Below are positions 33,395 to 41,461 of a stretch of 64,000 nt of DNA, piece after piece. The notes beneath the pieces were generated by a model that saw nothing but the letters and a program-made list of their open reading frames with translations, was not told where the DNA came from and ran no database searches. This DNA comes from Altererythrobacter sp. (GTDB lineage: Bacteria > Pseudomonadota > Alphaproteobacteria > Sphingomonadales > Sphingomonadaceae). Each line of letters starts with the position of its first letter. The stretch's first letter is position 1. Where the stretch lies: contig JAEULJ010000003.1 in assembly GCA_016793865.1 (NCBI GenBank), positions 248,001 through 312,000 on the forward strand, written 5' to 3'. A program made the position numbers and the translations under genes.

Positions 33395-34123
33395 TCAGAG
33401 CGCGATCGTGATCGTTACCCGGTCGGGCGTGGTGCCGGCGAGCGCCGCGATCTGCGCCTTGCTCGCCGCCACCAGCTCGGCCAGGCGGGCCATGCGCACA
33501 TCGCCGCCGCCTTCGACTGCCGCGAACGGGGGCATGTCGATGGATAGCGGCCCGCTGCCGATCTGAAGCTCCGACACAGCCACGCCGAGCCCTCGGGCGA
33601 GGGTTTCGAGGCTGCCGATCCGTGGAACGGTCCGTCCGGTTTCCCAGGCCCAGATGCTGGGCGTGCTGATGCCGGACCTTTCAGCCAGTTCGGCGCGGGT
33701 CAGATCGCGCTCGATCCGCAATTGCTTGAGCCGCGCGGCAACTGTGCGCGCCGCGGTGCGAGGAACGGCGGGGTCCGAAGTGTCGCCATCGTCGAACTGC
33801 TCGGCATGGGCGGCATCGCCCCTGTCTCTCACGGCATCGATGGTGGCCTGCGAGAGGTGATCGTCGAGCCGGCATCCGGCCAGCTTGTCGCCCTGCCAGA
33901 TGACATGGGCTTCGACATCGCCGGCTTCGGGAAGCGATACGGCGATCGGGGAATCGAGAATCACCCCCTCCTCGGTCTCCAGCAACAGGCCTCGCGCGGA
34001 AATGTCGCGCACTAGCACGGGCTGGTTCGCGCCATCCGCTCCACGCGCGGTCGTTGCGAACAGGAGATGGCGTCGCTCTTCGCTGCGGCGCTCGTGCGCG
34101 CTGGGCCAATCCTCGGCAGTCAT
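33395..34123 (-). CDS. PilZ domain fused to XRE-type HTH, regulator
   Basis: A 242-residue cytoplasmic protein. Residues about 10-95 resemble a PilZ domain: ERRSEERRHLLF supplies the Arg-rich start, VRDISARGLLLE the D-x-S-x-x-G motif and HVIWQGDKLAGCRL the later strands, so cyclic-di-GMP may be bound. Residues 125-190 are an XRE HTH (LKQLRIERDLTRAELAERSG, TPSIWAWETGRTVP). The C-terminal 40 residues are unlike known domains. Fusion of the two suggests a transcription factor gated by a second messenger, but ligand binding is not proven. It stands alone. Confidence 0.75.
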   Translation of the reverse strand: MTAEDWPSAHERRSEERRHLLFATTARGADGANQPVLVRDISARGLLLETEEGVILDSPIAVSLPEAGDVEAHVIWQGDKLAGCRLDDHLSQATIDAVRDRGDAAHAEQFDDGDTSDPAVPRTAARTVAARLKQLRIERDLTRAELAERSGISTPSIWAWETGRTVPRIGSLETLARGLGVAVSELQIGSGPLSIDMPPFAAVEGGGDVRMARLAELVAASKAQIAALAGTTPDRVTITIAL

Positions 34124-34186
34124 GACAGGCTCCTTACACCAATCGCGCCACCTTATCAGCAGTTCCCTACCGAAACACGCGCCACC

Positions 34187-34528
34187 CTAACCAAATCCGG
34201 GGAGATTAAGGCCCGGAGGCAGTCCAAGCCCGCCCTGCATCTTCTGCATTTCGGTCGCCGAAACGCGGTCCGCCTTGTCGCGGGCATCGTTGAAGGCCGC
34301 GGTCACCAGATCCTCCAGCATCTGCCGCTCCTCCGGCTTCATCAGGCTTTCGTCGATCGTCACGCCCAGAATTCGCCCGCGCGCCGTGGCGCGGACCTTG
34401 ACCAGTCCCCCGCCGGATGTGCCCTCCACCTCCAGCGTATCGAGCTTGGCCTGAGCCTCGCCCATCTGCTTCTGGATCGTCTCTGCCGCCTGCTGGGCGG
34501 CAGCCAGCATTTCTTCCATCGACTTCAT
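34187..34528 (-). CDS. YbaB/EbfC family nucleoid-associated protein
   Basis: A 113-residue DNA-binding protein starting MKSMEEMLAAAQQAAETIQK, with the coiled N-terminal helix, GGLVKVRATARGRILGVTID and a Gly/Leu/Pro-rich tail (QGGLGLPPGLNLPGF). The ATG at 34528 overlaps the dnaX stop by four bases, and the dnaX-ybaB pair is widely conserved. Members form tweezer-like dimers on DNA. Confidence 0.93.
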   Translation of the reverse strand: MKSMEEMLAAAQQAAETIQKQMGEAQAKLDTLEVEGTSGGGLVKVRATARGRILGVTIDESLMKPEERQMLEDLVTAAFNDARDKADRVSATEMQKMQGGLGLPPGLNLPGFG

Positions 34529-36321
34529 GCCTGTTGTCTCCATTCGCGGGCGCCGGGGGGTGGCGCCTCGCTGTCCTCGATCATTTCCGCCTCGGGGAAG
34601 GCCGCGAAGGCGGCCGCCACCAGCGGATGTGCACGGGTTCGTTCCGCCGCATCGGCGCGAGCGCCCTCGACGCGTTCCTGCAAGCTCGGCTCGCCACCAT
34701 CCGGCAGTTCCTCCAGCGTCCAGCGCCGCCCGGTCGTATCGAGCAGCGCGTCGCGCAGGACCGGCCCGATATCATCGCGAAACCCCTCGGGGCGGCTGTA
34801 GCGCAGCAATCCGGCCTCGATCGAAATGGGCCGAAGCTGGAGGCGCATGATGCTCGCCGCGAGCGGATGGCCGCGTTGCTCGATATCCTGCACCAGGGTT
34901 TCGTAATCCAGCCCGCGCGCCTGGGCCTGTGGCTGCGGCGCCGCGGCGGAATCGGCTGTGGAGACAGGCGGCGGAGCCGCGGCGGCGAACGCTTCGATGG
35001 AGCGCGCCAGCCGCCCCGGATCGGGCAACGGCACAGCATGAAGGGCGCGCAGCAGCGCCATGCGCGCGGCGACCAGCGGGTCGGGCGCGCCGCGCACCTC
35101 CTCGTGCCCCTTGAGCAGCAACTGCCACAACCGGTGCAGATCGCCGGGAGAGAGGCGTTGCGCCCATTCGAGCAGTTCGGCGCGTGCTTCGATGCCGGGT
35201 GCGTCGGCCTCGCCCGCGACCTGCGCGAGCGTGATGCGGTGAACGAGGTCCAGCAGCGCGCGCATCAGCGACAGCGGCTCCACCCCCAGCGCATATTGCT
35301 CGTCCAGCGCCGCCAGCAGAGCGGCCGCGTCCCCTTCGAGCAGATGGGCCAGAAGCCGCCGCCGCGCGCCCTTGTCGGCGAGCCCGAGCATCTCGCGCAC
35401 CTGCGCCTCGGTCACATGCGGCGCCGACCCGCCGCCGTCGCTCTCCAGATCGGCATGGGCGATAGCCTGATCGAGGATCGAGAGCCCGTCGCGCACGGAG
35501 CCTTCCGCCGCGCCCGCCACCAGCAGCAGCGCCTCCGCCTCGGCCTCCACATTCTCCTGGGTGCAGATGCCCGCGAAATGCGCCGCCAGCATGTCGGCCG
35601 GAATCCGCCGCAGATCGAAGCGCTGGGTGCGGCTCAGGACGGTGACCGGCAGCTTGTCCACCTCGGTAGTGGCGAACAGGAACTTCACGTGCGGCGGTGG
35701 TTCCTCCAGCGTCTTGAGCAGCGCGTTGAACGCGCTCTTCGACAGCATATGGACTTCGTCGATGATGTAGATCTTGTACCGCGCGGAGACCGCCGCGTAG
35801 CGCACCGCCTCGATGATCGCGCGCATATCGTCCACGCCGGTATGGCTGGCGGCGTCCATCTCGATCACATCGATATGCCGCCCCTCGGCGATCGCCACGC
35901 ATGGCTCGCAGACGCCGCATGGATCGATGGTGGGGCCGCCCTGCCCATCGGGACCGATGCAGTTGAGCGCCTTTGCGATCAGCCGCGCGGTGCTGGTCTT
36001 GCCCACGCCGCGCACGCCGGTCATCAGGAAGGCATGGGCCAGCCGCTCGCGCTGGATCGCATTGGCCAGCGTGCGGACCATCGCGCCCTGCCCGATAAGC
36101 TCGGAGAAGGTGCGGGGCCGGTATTTGCGGGCCAGCACGCGATATGGTTGATCCTCGGACGCCATCGCCGGAGGCGATGCCCGATCGGCAGCCACCGGCT
36201 CATTCCCGAACATGGATTCCTGGCCGGCCGCCTCGATCTCGGCGGCGCTCGGCGCAGGGTTCTCGGGATCGGCCTCCCAGGGCAGGCCTCCGCTTGTCTC
36301 GGGTGAATCGCCCATCGCCAT
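34525..36321 (-). CDS. dnaX: DNA polymerase III subunit gamma/tau
   Basis: A 598-residue clamp-loader ATPase. After a roughly 55-residue acidic N-terminal extension comes PYRVLARKYRPRTFSELIGQ, Walker A GVRGVGKTSTARLIAKALNC, the zinc-binding CGVCEPC, Walker B IYIIDEVHMLS and KFLFATTEV with the arginine finger SRTQRF. The C-terminal third (tau part) is Ala/Pro-rich and ends in a conserved domain contacting the polymerase. SRP RNA lies upstream on the same strand, and ybaB overlaps its end. Confidence 0.95.
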   Translation of the reverse strand: MAMGDSPETSGGLPWEADPENPAPSAAEIEAAGQESMFGNEPVAADRASPPAMASEDQPYRVLARKYRPRTFSELIGQGAMVRTLANAIQRERLAHAFLMTGVRGVGKTSTARLIAKALNCIGPDGQGGPTIDPCGVCEPCVAIAEGRHIDVIEMDAASHTGVDDMRAIIEAVRYAAVSARYKIYIIDEVHMLSKSAFNALLKTLEEPPPHVKFLFATTEVDKLPVTVLSRTQRFDLRRIPADMLAAHFAGICTQENVEAEAEALLLVAGAAEGSVRDGLSILDQAIAHADLESDGGGSAPHVTEAQVREMLGLADKGARRRLLAHLLEGDAAALLAALDEQYALGVEPLSLMRALLDLVHRITLAQVAGEADAPGIEARAELLEWAQRLSPGDLHRLWQLLLKGHEEVRGAPDPLVAARMALLRALHAVPLPDPGRLARSIEAFAAAAPPPVSTADSAAAPQPQAQARGLDYETLVQDIEQRGHPLAASIMRLQLRPISIEAGLLRYSRPEGFRDDIGPVLRDALLDTTGRRWTLEELPDGGEPSLQERVEGARADAAERTRAHPLVAAAFAAFPEAEMIEDSEAPPPGAREWRQQA

Positions 36322-36373
36322 CAGGTAGGGCCTGCGGCCCCGCTTGTCATGCGATCAAAGGTGACGAAGGAAA

Positions 36374-36460
36374 GGAGCCGGCCGACCCGCCGCAACCCGT
36401 TGTGGCTGCTTCCTTCCGGACCTGACCAGGTTGGCGGACGCAAGCGTCCGACCGGCTCCC
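36374..36460 (-). ncRNA. ffs: Signal recognition particle 4.5S-type RNA
   Basis: On the minus strand the universally conserved SRP domain IV, ACCTGGTCAGGTCCGGAAGG followed by AAGCAGCC, forms the hairpin that binds Ffh. The ends GGAGCCGGTCGG and CCGGCCGGCTCC pair almost perfectly to close a rod-like RNA of about 87 nucleotides, followed by a short T-rich stretch. Position upstream of dnaX is common in alphaproteobacteria. Ends are estimated from pairing. Confidence 0.93.
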
Positions 36461-36497
36461 GGATGGCCATATGGCTGCGGAACGGGCGAAAATCAAC

Positions 36498-36776
36498 CTA
36501 CCGGAAGTTGTCGGCGTAGGCCTGAAGCTTCAGCCCGCGGGGCGGCGTCGCGTGCACCCGGGCCGCGATCCCGTGCCTGGCGGCATAAGCCTTGGCCGCG
36601 TCCCGATCCGGAAAGCTGAGGCGCACCTGAGCCTGGGTATCGCCGCTGCCTGTCCAGCCCATGAGCGGATCGGCACGCCGCGCCTCGGACTGCTCGAATT
36701 CGAGAATCCATTCGTCGGTGAGTGCCCTGCCGGACTGCATCGCATTCTTCGGGCGCTGGTAGATTCGAGCGGCCAT
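36498..36776 (-). CDS. NADH dehydrogenase NDUFS4-like subunit
   Basis: A 92-residue protein starting MAARIYQRPKNAMQSGRALT, then WILEFEQSEARRADPLMGWT, matching the ETC complex I subunit conserved region, homologous to the 18-kDa accessory subunit of mitochondrial complex I that is found in alphaproteobacteria. QVRLSFPDRDAAKAYAARHG follows. It is expected to stabilise the complex I matrix arm. The gene stands alone, far from nuo genes, as usual. Confidence 0.92.
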   Translation of the reverse strand: MAARIYQRPKNAMQSGRALTDEWILEFEQSEARRADPLMGWTGSGDTQAQVRLSFPDRDAAKAYAARHGIAARVHATPPRGLKLQAYADNFR

Positions 36777-36839
36777 TTCTGTCGGGTTCCTCAAAAGCCA
36801 GGCGGCGGACACCCCCGGCCGTAGCTTCGGCTCGATAGT

Positions 36840-39272
36840 CTAGTCATTCGCGCGTTGGAAGGCGTTCTTGGTCTTGAGGCTCGGCGCTTCGGCCCAGGGA
36901 TGGTCGGGCCAGCGGTGCCTGGGATAGCGGCCCTTCATCTCCTTCCTCACCTCCGCCCAGCTCCCGCGCCAGAAGCCGGGCAGGTCGCGCGTCGCCTGGA
37001 TCGGGCGGCCGGCGGGGCTCGTGAGCTTGAGAAGCAGCGGCACGCCGCCCGGCTCGGGGCCGATCACGGGATGGCGATCAAGGCCGAACAGCGCCTGTGC
37101 GCGAACCTCCACGGCGGGCGCGTCATCGCCTGCGTAATCGATGCTATGCGTGGTTCCGGCGGGCGACAGGAACTCGCGCGGCGCGAGACGGTCGAGCCGC
37201 TGGCGCGCGTCCCAATCGAGCAGGCCGAGCAGCGCATTCACGATGGCGCCGCGCGGGATGTCGAGATCGGTGCGCCCGGCCAGCAACGGCGTCAGCCAGT
37301 TGCCGGCCTCATCGCGCAGGCGGTCGGGCAGGAGCGCGTCGATCCCGGCGAACCGCGCACGCGCCATCAGCTCGCCCGGCAGCAATGCCCCCAGCTTTTC
37401 GACAGCCTTGTCCACCAGCAGCGCCGTCACGGCCTCGCGGTTCGGCGCGGGGTCCGGCCCGCTTGCCAGAACGATCGCACCCAGCCTCCGCTCGCGCCGT
37501 GCCTCGACACGATCGCCGGTCCAGGACAGCACGCTGCGGCGCTCCACGCGATCCGGCAACCAGCGCTCGATATCGCTTTCGCCGAGCGGTGCGGCGGCGG
37601 TAATCCGCGCGCCCCTTGCCTGACCCTGTGCATCGCCGATGACCAGGAAATCGGCGCGCGCCAGCGGCGATGCGGGATCGAGCACGAAGCCGCGCCCGCC
37701 TGAGGTCAACCAGCTTTCCCCGCTCGCATCGCGGCGTCTCGCCACGAAGCCGGGGCGCCCGGCGGCCATGAGAACGCCTAGCGGAACGGCGGTCACGCCG
37801 AACGTCCCGCCGGCCTTGCGCGCCCATCCCGCCGCCAGCCTGCGGCTCGCTTCGGCGCGCGGCGAGCGATCCGCGTTCCAACGCATCAGCCGCCCGTCCA
37901 TGTCCTCGCCGCGCCCGCCGAGCCCGCGTTCCTGCAACAGGAGCGCCAGACAAGCGGCGGTCTCGCCGGCGCCATGCTCCGCCCCGAACAGTACCATCGC
38001 GGCCGCCTGGGGATCGAGCGGGAGCGAGGCGAGCGCCCGGCCCCGCTCGGTAATGCGCCCGGCTCCATCGAGCGCACCGAGTGCCTGCAATTGCCCCAGG
38101 GCGGCGGCTACCGATGACGCGGGTGGAGGATCGAGCCAGCGCAGCGCGGCGGGATCGCCGCTGCCCCATTGCGCGCAACGCAGCACCAGCGTGGCGAGGT
38201 CGGCCGTGGCGATCTCGGGCGGATCGAAGGCCGGCCGGCCGGCGTGGCTCGCCTGTTCCCATAGCCGATAGACGGTGCCCGGCCCCTGCCGCGCTGCGCG
38301 GCCGGCCCTCTGCGCGGCGGCAGCCCGGCTGGCACGGCGGGTGACGAGATGGGTGGTTCCGGCCGCCTGGTCGAATTCGGCGTGGCGGGCGAGGCCGCTG
38401 TCCACGACGACCGAAACCCCGTCGAGCGTCAGCGACGTCTCCGCAATCGCGGTGGCCAGCACAATCCGGCGGCGGCCTTCGGGATCGCGCCGGATAGCGG
38501 CGCGCTGTCCGGCGGGCTCGATCTGGCCGTGAAGCGGCAGCACCGTCGCGCCCGTCAGCCGCTCGGCCAGCCGCTCGCGCACCCGCTCGATCTCGCGCAC
38601 TCCGGGCAGGAAGGCCAGGATATCGCCGTCACGCTCGCGCCAGGCGCTCAGGATCGCCGACGTCATGGCGTCTCCCACCGCGGCAGCCGGCTGCGTCCCC
38701 AGCCACACTGTCTCCAGCGGATGTGCCTTGCCCGCGCTCTCGACCAGCGGAGTGCCATCGCCCATCAGCGCGGCGAAGCGCGCGCTGTCGATGGTCGCGG
38801 ACATTACCAGCACGCGCAGGTCCGGGCGCAAGACCTCCTGCGCCTCCAGCGCCAGCGCCAGCCCGAGATCGCCGTCGAGATGCCGCTCATGCGCCTCGTC
38901 GAACAGCACCGCGGAGACGCCGGCCAGCTCGGGATCGTCTAGGATGCGGTTGACGAAGATCGCCTCGGTCACGACCAGAATGCGGGTCCGGGCCGATTGC
39001 CTGCTGTCGAGCCGGGTCAGGTAGCCCACGGTTTCGCCCGGCTTCTCGCCGAGCATCTCCGCCATCCGCTCGGCCGCTGCGCGCGCGGCGACGCGGCGCG
39101 GCGAGGTGAGAATGACCTGCCCCGTGCACCATGCCTCGCCCAGAAGCACGGGCGCCACAGTGGTGGTCTTGCCCGCTCCCGGGGGCGCGATCAGCACCGC
39201 TCCGGCCCGCTCCCGCAGCGCGGCTAGCAGTTCGGGCAGCACCGCGTTGATCGGAAGCTCCGGCGTGCTCAT
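36840..39272 (-). CDS. hrpB: ATP-dependent helicase HrpB
   Basis: An 810-residue DEAH-box (superfamily 2) helicase: Walker A APPGAGKTTT, Walker B DEAHERH, motif III MSATID, motif VI QRAGRAARQGPG-like, and the HrpB-specific C-terminal domain (SIDYAGDDAPAVEVRAQALF, PLLLKLTSPAGRPIQ). The ATG at 39272 fits the family start (STPELPINAVLPELLAAL). The cellular role of bacterial HrpB is unclear; related HrpA acts on RNA. It lies 22 bases downstream of the polyprenyl synthase gene. Confidence 0.94.
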   Translation of the reverse strand: MSTPELPINAVLPELLAALRERAGAVLIAPPGAGKTTTVAPVLLGEAWCTGQVILTSPRRVAARAAAERMAEMLGEKPGETVGYLTRLDSRQSARTRILVVTEAIFVNRILDDPELAGVSAVLFDEAHERHLDGDLGLALALEAQEVLRPDLRVLVMSATIDSARFAALMGDGTPLVESAGKAHPLETVWLGTQPAAAVGDAMTSAILSAWRERDGDILAFLPGVREIERVRERLAERLTGATVLPLHGQIEPAGQRAAIRRDPEGRRRIVLATAIAETSLTLDGVSVVVDSGLARHAEFDQAAGTTHLVTRRASRAAAAQRAGRAARQGPGTVYRLWEQASHAGRPAFDPPEIATADLATLVLRCAQWGSGDPAALRWLDPPPASSVAAALGQLQALGALDGAGRITERGRALASLPLDPQAAAMVLFGAEHGAGETAACLALLLQERGLGGRGEDMDGRLMRWNADRSPRAEASRRLAAGWARKAGGTFGVTAVPLGVLMAAGRPGFVARRRDASGESWLTSGGRGFVLDPASPLARADFLVIGDAQGQARGARITAAAPLGESDIERWLPDRVERRSVLSWTGDRVEARRERRLGAIVLASGPDPAPNREAVTALLVDKAVEKLGALLPGELMARARFAGIDALLPDRLRDEAGNWLTPLLAGRTDLDIPRGAIVNALLGLLDWDARQRLDRLAPREFLSPAGTTHSIDYAGDDAPAVEVRAQALFGLDRHPVIGPEPGGVPLLLKLTSPAGRPIQATRDLPGFWRGSWAEVRKEMKGRYPRHRWPDHPWAEAPSLKTKNAFQRAND

Positions 39273-39294
39273 CGCCGCGCCATCCTGCCTGCGC

Positions 39295-40314
39295 TCAATA
39301 GCCTCGGGCCACGGCGAAGCGCGCCGCCTCGGCCATAGCGGCGCGGGGCTTGCCGTCGGGGAAGATCGAAATGGCATCGATCGCGCGCTGGGCGAAGTGG
39401 CGGGCGCGCTCCCGCGTGGCGGCGACGGCATCGTATTTGGCGATCAGCCGGATGGCCTCGGCCAGATCGGCATCGGTGGTGCGGTGTCCGCCGATCGCCG
39501 CCTTCCAGAAATCCCGCTCGTCCTCGGTCCCGCGCGCATAGGCGAGGATCACCGGGAGGGTCATCTTTCCTTCGCGGAAGTCGTCGCCACGGGCCTTGCC
39601 CATCGCGGCGGCATCGGCATCGTAATCGAGCGCATCGTCCACGAGCTGGAAGGCCACGCCGAGGTTGCGGCCGTATTCGTCGAGCGCGCTTTCCTGGTCC
39701 TCCTCGCATTCGGCGACGACCGCCGCCACGCGCGTCGAAGCGGCGAACAGCGCAGCGGTCTTGGCCCGGATGATCTGGAGGTAGCGGGCCTCGCTGGTCT
39801 CGATCTTGCGCTGCGCGGTCAGCTGGTCGACCTCGCCCTCGGCGATCACCGCGCTGGCGGCGGAAAGGATCTTGAGCACCTTGAGGCTGCCATCTTCCAC
39901 CATCACCTCGAAGGCGCGGCTGAACAGGAAGTCGCCCACCAGCACCGTGGCCGGGTTGCCGAAGATTATGTTGGCCGCCGCCTTGCCGCGCCTCAGGTCG
40001 CTGCCGTCCACCACATCGTCGTGCAGCAGGGTGGCGGTGTGGATGAACTCGACCGCAGCGGCGAGCTTGTGCTGGCGTGTGCCCTGATAGCCCGCCAGCG
40101 CCGCACCGGCGAGCGTCAGCATGGGGCGCAACCGCTTGCCGCCGCCGGAAATCAGATGGCCGGCAAGCGCCGGAATCAGTGGAATCTCGCTCTGCATACG
40201 CTCGAGAATGACGGCGTTGACCGCATTCATTCCGGACGCGGTAAGAGCGAGAATGGGATCGAGCGACGGAGGTGGTTCGCTCCGGCGCGGAAGGGGCACG
40301 ATATCGGCGCTCAT
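39295..40314 (-). CDS. Polyprenyl (probably octa- or decaprenyl) diphosphate synthase
   Basis: A 339-residue trans-isoprenyl diphosphate synthase producing the long side chain of ubiquinone. Both Asp-rich motifs are present: LLHDDVVDGSDLRRG (first) and QLVDDALDYD (second), plus GGGKRLRPML at the isopentenyl diphosphate site. Small residues before the first motif (EFIHTATL) fit a long-chain product; ubiquinone-10 is usual in this group, but chain length cannot be read with confidence. ATG 40314 follows an adjacent GTG. It is divergent from the chorismate mutase gene. Confidence 0.92.
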   Translation of the reverse strand: MSADIVPLPRRSEPPPSLDPILALTASGMNAVNAVILERMQSEIPLIPALAGHLISGGGKRLRPMLTLAGAALAGYQGTRQHKLAAAVEFIHTATLLHDDVVDGSDLRRGKAAANIIFGNPATVLVGDFLFSRAFEVMVEDGSLKVLKILSAASAVIAEGEVDQLTAQRKIETSEARYLQIIRAKTAALFAASTRVAAVVAECEEDQESALDEYGRNLGVAFQLVDDALDYDADAAAMGKARGDDFREGKMTLPVILAYARGTEDERDFWKAAIGGHRTTDADLAEAIRLIAKYDAVAATRERARHFAQRAIDAISIFPDGKPRAAMAEAARFAVARGY

Positions 40315-40383
40315 CACGGTGCCAGCCTCTCGCGCACGGGCGGACGCTTGGCAAGCGCGGAAAGCTTGCTAGCGTGCGCCGCG

Positions 40384-40698
40384 ATGGCGGACGGACACCT
40401 CGCAGAGACAGGCGGCAACGGCGATGCGGTGCTGGCGGGCTACCGCCGCAGCATCGACAACATCGACGCCGCGATCATCCACATGCTGGCGGAGCGCTTT
40501 CGCATCACCAAGGCCGTGGGGCTTCACAAGGCCCACAACGCGCTCCCTCCCGCCGACCCGGGGCGCGAGGAGGCCCAGATCGCGCGGCTGCGGGCGCTGG
40601 CGGCAAGCGCCGACCTCGACCCCGAGTTCGGCGAGAAGTTCCTCCGCTTCATCATCGACGAGGTCATCCGCCACCACGAACGCGCGCGCGGGGCCTGA
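40384..40698 (+). CDS. Chorismate mutase, AroQ class
   Basis: A 104-residue all-helical enzyme converting chorismate to prephenate on the route to phenylalanine and tyrosine. Typical features are the first helix YRRSIDNIDAAIIHMLAERF, the substrate-binding Arg and Lys in RITKAVGLHKA, and RLRALAASADLDPEFGEKFL with FIIDEVIRHHERAR in the last helix. It has no signal peptide, so it is cytoplasmic. It stands alone and is divergent from the polyprenyl synthase. Confidence 0.92.
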   Translation: MADGHLAETGGNGDAVLAGYRRSIDNIDAAIIHMLAERFRITKAVGLHKAHNALPPADPGREEAQIARLRALAASADLDPEFGEKFLRFIIDEVIRHHERARGA

Positions 40699-40710
40699 AG
40701 GGCCGGGTCC

Positions 40711-41376
40711 CTAGCGCTCGCGCACGTCCGGACGTGGCACTGCCGGGCGCGGGGCGGGCGCCGGGCGGTCGATCCGCGGAGACACGCCAATGGCGGCGGC
40801 GGGACGCGACGGCGGCGTCTGCATGGTCGGAACGGTCGGAGGCGCACGGAAACGTGGCGGCTGCCCCGCCCCTCGAACCGCATCGCGCGAGAAATCCGGC
40901 CGGCGCGAGGGCGGTGCCGCCCCGAACGCGGGCGGCGGCGGGCCACGCCGATCGATGTTTCCGCCTCCATTCCACGCGCGCTCGCGGATGCCATCTCCGC
41001 GCCGTTGGCCCACCGCCCGGTCGCCAGCGTGCTGCCGGCCCTGCCGCTCGCGCCATTCGGTGCCGCGATCCGGGCGGAAGCCGCTCCAGTTCTCGCCGCC
41101 GGGCCTGTGGCTGCGGCGGCTTTCCCAATAGCTGCGGTGGCCGTCGCTCCAGCGCTGTCGCACTCCGCTACGATCATAGACGTAAGCGCCGGCGCCGGGG
41201 TAATAGAACCCATCGTACCAGCCGTAATATGGAGTTCGATATGCCGAAGAAGCATAGTATGGGTTGTACGATCCGCCCGAATAGCCAGCCGACACGGTTC
41301 CTACTCCAGTGCTGGCGCAACCGCTCAGCCCAAGCATTGCTGCCACGGCGATCAATACACTTGCACCACGCTTCAT
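40711..41376 (-). CDS. Lipoprotein, Pro/Arg-rich, function unknown
   Basis: A 221-residue protein with a lipobox signal peptide (MKRGASVLIAVAAMLGLSGC; Cys20 is the predicted lipidation site). A Tyr/Gly-rich stretch (SYNPYYASSAYRTPYYGWYD) follows, then a long Arg/Gly/Pro-rich low-complexity tail. It is expected in the cell envelope. No catalytic domain is seen. GAGGAG precedes the ATG. It converges on chorismate mutase. Confidence 0.7.
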   Translation of the reverse strand: MKRGASVLIAVAAMLGLSGCASTGVGTVSAGYSGGSYNPYYASSAYRTPYYGWYDGFYYPGAGAYVYDRSGVRQRWSDGHRSYWESRRSHRPGGENWSGFRPDRGTEWRERQGRQHAGDRAVGQRRGDGIRERAWNGGGNIDRRGPPPPAFGAAPPSRRPDFSRDAVRGAGQPPRFRAPPTVPTMQTPPSRPAAAIGVSPRIDRPAPAPRPAVPRPDVRER

Positions 41377-41461
41377 CGCGAGTCTCCTCGATCTTGCAGT
41401 TCGGCAAGTACAGGAGATCGATTGAACCGCCGCTGAACTATGATCCCGGAACTATAGGCCC

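Noticed and set aside
30771..33566. A plus-strand frame of about 930 codons opposite lon
   Set aside because: It mirrors lon codon structure in GC-rich DNA, has His/Gln/Leu/Asp-rich composition typical of antisense frames and no domain. lon on the other strand is unmistakable.
40711..41376. Tyr/Gly-rich lipoprotein as a repeat-rich adhesin
   Set aside because: The low complexity has no regular repeat unit and the protein is small; only the lipobox is solid.
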